Of a DNA stretch of 64,000 nt, positions 58,531 to 64,000 are shown piece after piece. The stretch spans positions 62,001 to 126,000 of the forward strand of contig JAQWAU010000003.1 of the NCBI GenBank assembly GCA_028707535.1. Reading direction: 5' to 3'. Source of the DNA: Heliobacteriaceae bacterium. Its GTDB lineage: Bacteria > Bacillota > Desulfitobacteriia > Heliobacteriales > Heliobacteriaceae. Below the pieces are notes generated by a model. The model made no database searches and was not told the origin of the DNA. It saw only the letters and a list, made by a program, of their open reading frames with translations. A program made the position numbers and the translations under genes. Position 1 is the first letter of the stretch. Each line of letters starts with the position of its first letter.

Positions 58531-59136
58531 ATGCAGACTTGGTTTAAACAGCCGTTTAAGGATGCCAAAGACCGGATGTTTGCGGTGATCGGGACGGCGT
58601 TTTTTATCGGTCTGGTGCTTTTGTTGCTCCAAGGGGGGGATACCAAGTATTTTGCGTCCCCTAAACCGGTGGTATCGGCTAATGGGGTGGTCCAGGAACC
58701 GGAACGGCAAATCAACCGGGGGTTGGAGTTGTCCGCCCAAGAAAAAATCTTGGAGGAACGGGTGGCCAGTGCTTTAGCGCGGATGGCCGGGGTGGGGGCG
58801 ACAGAGGTGCGGGTAAGCCTGGCCCAAGGGACGGTAGCGGAATACGCCATCAACACCAATGCCCAGAGCCGCAAAATTGAGGAGAAGGACAAGCAAGGCG
58901 GCACCCGGCTCACTGCGGACAATACCGACTCCCGGCAGGTAGTAGTGATTAAGGAAGGCGGTTCGGCGAAGGAACAACCGGTAGTTGTGCGGGAAATGCG
59001 CTACCAGATTGCCGGGGTACTTGTTGTGGCTGAGGGAGCAAAAGATCCGGCCGTCAAAGAAAACATCGCCCGGGCGGTTCGCACCTTGCTCGATATTCAA
59101 CCCCATAAAATCAGTATTTTCCCCAAGGAGGGGTAA
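58531..59136 (+). CDS. spoIIIAG: Stage III sporulation protein AG
   Basis: EKILEERVASALARMAGVGATEVRVSLAQGTVAEYAINT...GVLVVAEGAKDPAVKENIARAVRTLLDIQPHKISIFPK. Confidence 0.94.
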   Translation: MQTWFKQPFKDAKDRMFAVIGTAFFIGLVLLLLQGGDTKYFASPKPVVSANGVVQEPERQINRGLELSAQEKILEERVASALARMAGVGATEVRVSLAQGTVAEYAINTNAQSRKIEEKDKQGGTRLTADNTDSRQVVVIKEGGSAKEQPVVVREMRYQIAGVLVVAEGAKDPAVKENIARAVRTLLDIQPHKISIFPKEG

Positions 59137-59694
59137 ATGATGAAAATTCGGTTTCCGTCCCGGCAAACCTGCCAATTATTCGGTTTTGTTGTCGGGATGG
59201 CCTTGTTAATGCTTGGCCTGGTCGGGGTCAACCGGTTGGGCGCCGTAGTCTTTTCCGCTGTGTTGGCGAGAAGTCAGGCGGCAATGGTGGCTGCCGGTGA
59301 CCGGCCGGAAGAAGCGAACCCGCCGGTTGCCGGACAGGTGCCCAAAGAAGACTATTTTGTGGAATACCGGATGGACCGGGAACGCACCCGGGGCCAACAG
59401 ATTGAGCTTTTGCGGGAAATCGTCAATAATAACCAGTCACCACCGGAAACCCGGAAAGAGGCCCAGAAAAAACTGCTGGAGTTAAGTGATTTGATGAAAA
59501 AGGAGTTGGAGGCGGAAAAAATCATTGTGGCCAGTGGTTACAAAGATGCGATTATTCAAATTCAACCAGGGACGGTATCGGTGGTCGTGCCGGGACCGCC
59601 ACTTTCCCGGGAAGAAAAAGCCCGGCTGGCTGAATTGGTGGCCCGCGCCTTAGGGGTCAAGGCCGCTGTGGTTGAAGTGATGACTAAAGGCTAA
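59137..59694 (+). CDS. spoIIIAH: Stage III sporulation protein AH (SpoIIIAH/SpoIIQ-interacting)
   Basis: YFVEYRMDRERTRGQQIELLREIVNNNQSPPETRKEAQKKLLELSDLMKKELEAEKIIVASGYKDAIIQI. Confidence 0.94.
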   Translation: MMKIRFPSRQTCQLFGFVVGMALLMLGLVGVNRLGAVVFSAVLARSQAAMVAAGDRPEEANPPVAGQVPKEDYFVEYRMDRERTRGQQIELLREIVNNNQSPPETRKEAQKKLLELSDLMKKELEAEKIIVASGYKDAIIQIQPGTVSVVVPGPPLSREEKARLAELVARALGVKAAVVEVMTKG

Positions 59695-59770
59695 CCCGGC
59701 AGGTGGAAAAAGCTGTTGGTATTGGTTGCCTTCCTTTGCTACAATATATAAAAAAGGGGGAGGAACCACG

Positions 59771-60157
59771 ATGGAAAATGGGCAAGAAAAAATGGAACTT
59801 GGTCATGTCCGGATTGCGAACGAAGTAGTGGCCACAGTTGCCGGGTTGGCGGCAAACGAGGTGGAAGGTGTGGCGGCCCTGAGCGGGGGCTTGGGGGGCG
59901 GTATCGCCGAAATGCTGGGCCGCAAAAATTTAACCAAAGGGGTCAAGGTTGAAGTCGGGGAACGGGAAGCAGCAATTGACCTAAATATTATCGTTGACTT
60001 TGGTTCCCGGATTCCCGAAGTGGCCAAACGGGTGCAAGAAAATGTGAAACGTTCTGTAGAAAGCATGACCGGTTTGGCGGTGGTCGAGGTGAATGTGCAT
60101 ATTCAAGGGGTCAACTTTACGGCCGGGGATGCTAAAGATGAGGAGCGGATAAAATAG
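59771..60157 (+). CDS. Asp23/Gls24 family envelope stress response protein
   Basis: GHVRIANEVVATVAGLAANEVEGVAALSGGLGGGIAEMLGRKNLTKGVKVEVGEREAAIDLNIIVDFGSRIPEVAKRVQENVKRSVESMTGL. Confidence 0.95.
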   Translation: MENGQEKMELGHVRIANEVVATVAGLAANEVEGVAALSGGLGGGIAEMLGRKNLTKGVKVEVGEREAAIDLNIIVDFGSRIPEVAKRVQENVKRSVESMTGLAVVEVNVHIQGVNFTAGDAKDEERIK

Positions 60158-60170
60158 AGAAAAGATGACG

Positions 60171-60192
60171 AACAACGGCAGAATTGCCGTTG
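60171..60192 (+). terminator. Hairpin, possible weak terminator
   Basis: ACAACGGCA-GAAT-TGCCGTTGT perfect stem; poor U-run. Confidence 0.35.
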
Positions 60193-60288
60193 TTGTAATT
60201 TGGGCGCAAAACCCGCTATAATAAAAACAGTCTGAAAACATGGCAGACACCGGCCGGGCGATAAGACTCGGGGGGAGGTTTTTCGCCG

Positions 60289-60789
60289 ATGGGAATGCCC
60301 AATCGAATCCTGGCCTGGATTGTGGCCTTGCCGGCGGGGTGTTTTGCCGCTTGGCTGGTTTGGCAGGCGTTTAGGGCCGCACAATATTGGCCGGGCCTCT
60401 TGGGTGTGATCTATTTGTTGGCTGTAGGCCGGTTTTTATATCTTTTCAGGCCGCAACTACGCCGGAATTTTACCGTGCTCGACCGCTCGGCCTCGGGTGA
60501 GGTCCAGATTATGCATGCGGCGCTTGTGTCCCTGGTTCACCGGGCGGCGAAAGAAATGGTCGGGTTGGGGGAAGTACGGGTAGACCTGAAAAATGCCGGG
60601 GATGGGGTAAAGCTCGTTTTGCGGGTTGATGCTTTAACCTCCGCCCGGGCGGTTGGGCTGGGGGAAGCTTTACAGGCAGCCGCCCGCCGGCAGTTGGAAG
60701 AAAAGGCCGGGGTCAAGGTCAAGGAAGTGCGGGTGGTGGTGGAAACGGTTAAGCCGCCGGCGGATACACCAAGAACCCGGGTGCGTTAA
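60289..60789 (+). CDS. amaP: Alkaline shock response membrane anchor protein AmaP
   Basis: Two N-terminal TM segments, then VHRAAKEMVGLGEVRVDLKNAGDGVKLVLRV...LEEKAGVKVKEVRVVVE; adjacent to Asp23. Confidence 0.85.
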   Translation: MGMPNRILAWIVALPAGCFAAWLVWQAFRAAQYWPGLLGVIYLLAVGRFLYLFRPQLRRNFTVLDRSASGEVQIMHAALVSLVHRAAKEMVGLGEVRVDLKNAGDGVKLVLRVDALTSARAVGLGEALQAAARRQLEEKAGVKVKEVRVVVETVKPPADTPRTRVR

Positions 60790-60818
60790 ACAGGAGAGTT
60801 TAGGGGGAGGAGCCGGTA

Positions 60819-61283
60819 GTGAGCAGACGCCTAGGGCGGGAGACCGCTTTACAGACTTTGTTTCAATACGATGTAGGCAAGATTGATTCCGGTTTTGCCC
60901 TGCGGTTCACCTGTGAGGAGTTTCAGGTCAGCCAAGCGGCAGCAGACTTTGCCCGGGAATTGGTGGAAGGCACCATTGCCCGGCAAGCGGTGATTGATGC
61001 CACTATCCGCCGGTTAGCGGTAGAATGGGATCTGGAACGGATGGCTAATGTGGATCGGAACCTGTTGCGGATCGCCATTTACGAAATGTTATTCCGGCCG
61101 GATATTCCGGAAAATGTTTCGATCAATGAAGCTTTGGAGTTGGCCAAAATGTACTCCGGGGAGGCGGCTGTCCGGTTTGTCAACGGCATTTTAGGCCAAC
61201 TGGCCAGGGAACAACGGGAAGTGAGTAGCCTTGCTGATGAAGACGAAGGGCTTGAACAGGCGGAATGGGAGTGCCGGCCTTAA
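60819..61283 (+). CDS. nusB: Transcription antitermination factor NusB
   Basis: SRRLGRETALQTLFQYDVG; RMANVDRNLLRIAIYEMLFRPDIPENVSINEALELAKMYSGEAAVRFVNGILGQLA. Confidence 0.95.
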   Translation: MSRRLGRETALQTLFQYDVGKIDSGFALRFTCEEFQVSQAAADFARELVEGTIARQAVIDATIRRLAVEWDLERMANVDRNLLRIAIYEMLFRPDIPENVSINEALELAKMYSGEAAVRFVNGILGQLAREQREVSSLADEDEGLEQAEWECRP

Positions 61284-61306
61284 AATCCGGTAAATGGGGG
61301 ATACCC

Positions 61307-62323
61307 GTGACCAATAATGAATTGTGCGGTGTGTTGGGTATTGACACCAGTTGTTATACAACCTCCTTGGCTTTCGTCGATCAGACAGGATGTCTGCGGG
61401 CAGAACGGCGTCAGGTTCTGCCGGTGCCGGCAGGTACCCGGGGGTTGCGTCAGAACGATGCTTTTTTTTTGCACGGCCGGCAGCTGCCGGTGCTGATGGA
61501 CAGTTTGTTCCGGGAATTACGGCAAACGGCGGCAAAGGTGACGGTGACAGCGGTTTGTGCCGCCGTAAAACCCCGGCCGGTCCCGGATTCCTACCTGCCG
61601 GTTTTCCGGGCCGGGGAACTTGTGGCGTACTCTTTAGCCACGGTGCTGGGGGTTTCTTTTTTTCCGACTTCCCATCAGGAAGGACATCTTATGGCCGGTT
61701 TGTTTGCGGCAGGCGAAAAGGGGTTGGCGGCGCGGGATTTTTTAGCCGTCCACCTTTCCGGGGGAACTACCGAGCTGTTGCGGGTAGGGCCGGCTCGGAC
61801 CGGGGATGGTTTTTGCCTAGAAAAAATGGGGGAAACCACCGACTTACACGCTGGTCAGCTGGTTGATCGGGTGGGGGTTGCCCTGGGGTTGCCTTTTCCC
61901 GCCGGACCGGCCTTAGAAAGCTTGGCCGGGCAATGTTGCGGGCCGGAGGAGATTTTCCCGGCAGCGGTAAAAGGGTATAATGTCAGTTTCTCGGGGGCGG
62001 AGACCCAAGCGCTGCGCCGGATTGTTGCCCAGGCAACCGGGCCGGCGGTGGCCCGGGGAGTGGAGCGGTGTCTGGCGGCTACTTTGGAGAAGATTTTACG
62101 ACCGGCGGTGACGGCGACAGGGATCCGCACAATTTTGCTTGTTGGTGGGGTTGCCGCCAACAAGTACCTGCAGGACCGTTTGCGGCGACGGCTGGAGCAC
62201 CGGGCCGTAGGAGCAAAGCTGTTTTTTGCCGGCCCGCAGCTGTCCGGAGACAATGCCGTTGGGGTTGCCTTCCTCGGTTGGCGGCAGTGGCGCCGGCAAA
62301 TGGCCGGTAAGGGTGTTTTTTAA
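61307..62323 (+). CDS. Kae1/TsaD-like paralogue (O-sialoglycoprotein endopeptidase-like)
   Basis: GVLGIDTSCYTTSLAFVDQTG; RGLRQNDAFFLHGRQLPVLM; FPTSHQEGHLMAGL; LLVGGVAANKYLQDRL; GDNAVGVAFLGW. Confidence 0.85.
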   Translation: MTNNELCGVLGIDTSCYTTSLAFVDQTGCLRAERRQVLPVPAGTRGLRQNDAFFLHGRQLPVLMDSLFRELRQTAAKVTVTAVCAAVKPRPVPDSYLPVFRAGELVAYSLATVLGVSFFPTSHQEGHLMAGLFAAGEKGLAARDFLAVHLSGGTTELLRVGPARTGDGFCLEKMGETTDLHAGQLVDRVGVALGLPFPAGPALESLAGQCCGPEEIFPAAVKGYNVSFSGAETQALRRIVAQATGPAVARGVERCLAATLEKILRPAVTATGIRTILLVGGVAANKYLQDRLRRRLEHRAVGAKLFFAGPQLSGDNAVGVAFLGWRQWRRQMAGKGVF

Positions 62324-62552
62324 CCTGGCGGTTGACAGAAAAGTTTTTCAGCGGCATTATGATGAGGGACTTAAAAGTCAACAGGGAGTCAATTGCTGAT
62401 GTAAATAAGTATACATGTGAAAACAAGTTTACTTTCCAGTTTTCCGGCAGGAGAAAGCGGAAAGATACTGAATATATAAAAACTTGAGCCCATTCCGGAT
62501 AATTATCGAATTATTCTGATTTCGGGCTTGCTAAGGAGGGAAAGAAAGCTAC

Positions 62553-63410
62553 ATGTTTCCAATTGTACGCAAAGAAGTGATTGCCACTAACCCGGCGGTT
62601 AAACTTTTTGAAGTGAAAGCCCCGTTGGTAGCGGCCAAAGCCAAAGCGGGGCAGTTTTTCATTTTGCGGTGCAACGAACAAGGGGAGCGAATTCCCTTGA
62701 CGATTGCCGACTACAACCGCCAAGCAGGCACGGTTACGACAATTTTTCAAGAGGTTGGGGCCAGTACGAAGATTCTGGGTAAGCTGAATGAAGGGGAAGC
62801 AATTTTAGATTTTGTCGGTCCGTTGGGCCTGCCTTCGGAGATAAAAAAACACCCTGACCCGGTAGTTTGTGTCGGTGGTGGGATCGGCATTGCGCCGGTT
62901 TTCCCCATTGCCCGGGCGTTAAAAGAGGCCGGTAATTACGTGATTGGCATTATTGGGGCTAAAAACAAGGATTTAATTTTTTGGGAAGACCGGATGCGGG
63001 CAGTTTGTGATGAGCTGATTGTGTGTACCGACGATGGTTCTTATGGCCGGCGGGGTTTTGTCACCGATGCCTTAAAGGATGTTTATACGCAAAGAGAAGG
63101 CCGGATCAACCAAATTTGGGCGATCGGACCAATGATTATGATGCGGGTAATCAGTAACACCACCCGGCCGTGGGAAGTTAAGACGATCGTTAGTATGAAC
63201 CCGATTATGTTGGATGGGACCGGGATGTGCGGGGCTTGCCGGGTGCTGGTCGGTAAGGAAACCAAGTTTGCTTGTGTCGATGGCCCGGAGTTTGACGGGC
63301 ATTTAATTGATTGGGATTTGGCGATGAAACGGGCGTTAATTTTTAAGCGGGAAGAACAGCGGGCGTTAGCGGTCGTTGAATGTCAAGGAGGTGGCTGCGG
63401 GTGTCACTAA
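62553..63410 (+). CDS. Sulfide dehydrogenase / ferredoxin-NADP+ reductase subunit alpha (NfnA/SudB-like)
   Basis: FEVKAPLVAAKAKAGQFFILRCNEQGERIPLTIADY; FVGPLGLPSEI; CVGGGIGIAPVFPIARAL; DGTGMCGACRVLVG...CVDGPEFDGHLIDWDLAMKR. Confidence 0.93.
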   Translation: MFPIVRKEVIATNPAVKLFEVKAPLVAAKAKAGQFFILRCNEQGERIPLTIADYNRQAGTVTTIFQEVGASTKILGKLNEGEAILDFVGPLGLPSEIKKHPDPVVCVGGGIGIAPVFPIARALKEAGNYVIGIIGAKNKDLIFWEDRMRAVCDELIVCTDDGSYGRRGFVTDALKDVYTQREGRINQIWAIGPMIMMRVISNTTRPWEVKTIVSMNPIMLDGTGMCGACRVLVGKETKFACVDGPEFDGHLIDWDLAMKRALIFKREEQRALAVVECQGGGCGCH

Positions 63411-64000
63411 AAGGCCGTCCCCCGCGTCAGGAGATGCCTTGTCAGGATCCCCAGGTGCGGAGAAATAATTTTAATGAAGTGGCCTTGGGTTACCAGGAAA
63501 AATTAGCGGTAGCCGAAGCTACCCGTTGTCTGCAGTGTAAAAAACCGCAATGCTTGGCTGGTTGTCCGGTGGAAGTGCCGATTCCCGAGTTCATCAAAGC
63601 AGTTGCGGAAGGGGACTTTGCCCAGGCTGCCCAGATTGTAAAATCGAAGAACAGCCTGCCGGCGATTTGTGGCCGGGTGTGTCCGCAAGAAACCCAGTGT
63701 GAGGCAGAATGTGTCCTGGGGAAAAAATTCGAACCGGTAGCCATTGGTCGTTTGGAGCGGTTTGTGGCCGACTGGGAAATGGACAAAGGAGTAGAAAAGC
63801 CGGCGCCGGCGCCGAAAAAGGGCCAAAAGGTGGCGGTGATTGGTTCCGGGCCGGCCGGGCTGACTTGTGCTGCGGATTTGGCCAAGCTGGGCTATGCGGT
63901 TACCTTGTATGAGGCTTTACACGTGCCTGGTGGAGTGTTAATGTACGGCATTCCGGAGTTCCGGCTGCCAAAAGCGGTAGTCCAGGCGGAGATTGATTAT
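63401..64000 (+). CDS. NADPH-dependent glutamate synthase-like / NfnB subunit (partial at the window end)
   Basis: GTG overlapping the upstream stop region: VSLKGRPPRQEMPCQDPQVRRNNFNEVALGYQEKLAVAEATRCLQCKKPQCLAGCPVEVPIPEFI...VIGSGPAGLTCAADLAKLGYAVTLYEALHVPGGVLMYGIPEFRLPK. Confidence 0.93.
   Translation, partial: MSLKGRPPRQEMPCQDPQVRRNNFNEVALGYQEKLAVAEATRCLQCKKPQCLAGCPVEVPIPEFIKAVAEGDFAQAAQIVKSKNSLPAICGRVCPQETQCEAECVLGKKFEPVAIGRLERFVADWEMDKGVEKPAPAPKKGQKVAVIGSGPAGLTCAADLAKLGYAVTLYEALHVPGGVLMYGIPEFRLPKAVVQAEIDY

Overview
Window of an endospore-forming, apparently monoderm Firmicute/Clostridia-type chromosome. Everything here was read by eye from the sequence and the ORF track; no database search was run. 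Backbone: RND/HlyD-type adaptor (partial); T-box-alaS-ireB-AKR-ruvX-DUF1292-mltG-U32 peptidase; abrB-like gene; pyrF-pyrE-yqeG; aroE-C-K-B; a long type IV pilus operon (pilB-T-C-A-D, several prepilins, pilN-O, comFB, pilM); tldD/pmbA; LysR; aroQ; pepP; slipin; efp; spoIIIAA-AH; asp23-amaP-nusB; a TsaD paralogue; NfnA/B-like flavoproteins. Two regions stand out. (1) sigK is split by a compact 2,967-bp skin-like element (about 12059-15025). It carries only an MFS transporter, a small ORF and a large serine recombinase. Excision at a predicted AA crossover dinucleotide restores a full pro-SigK frame (LRLVAHIVKKFDGTGEN), and the excised circle would carry a 10-5-AA-5-10 palindromic attP. (2) An NHLM/Nif11-type RiPP export locus (about 16.3-26.9 kb) has no recognisable standard RiPP maturase. 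It contains an HExxH protein, an ECF sigma factor, a small protein that joins an anti-sigma-like region to a double-glycine (LVAGG) motif, a Nif11-leader-like precursor and a GNAT enzyme.
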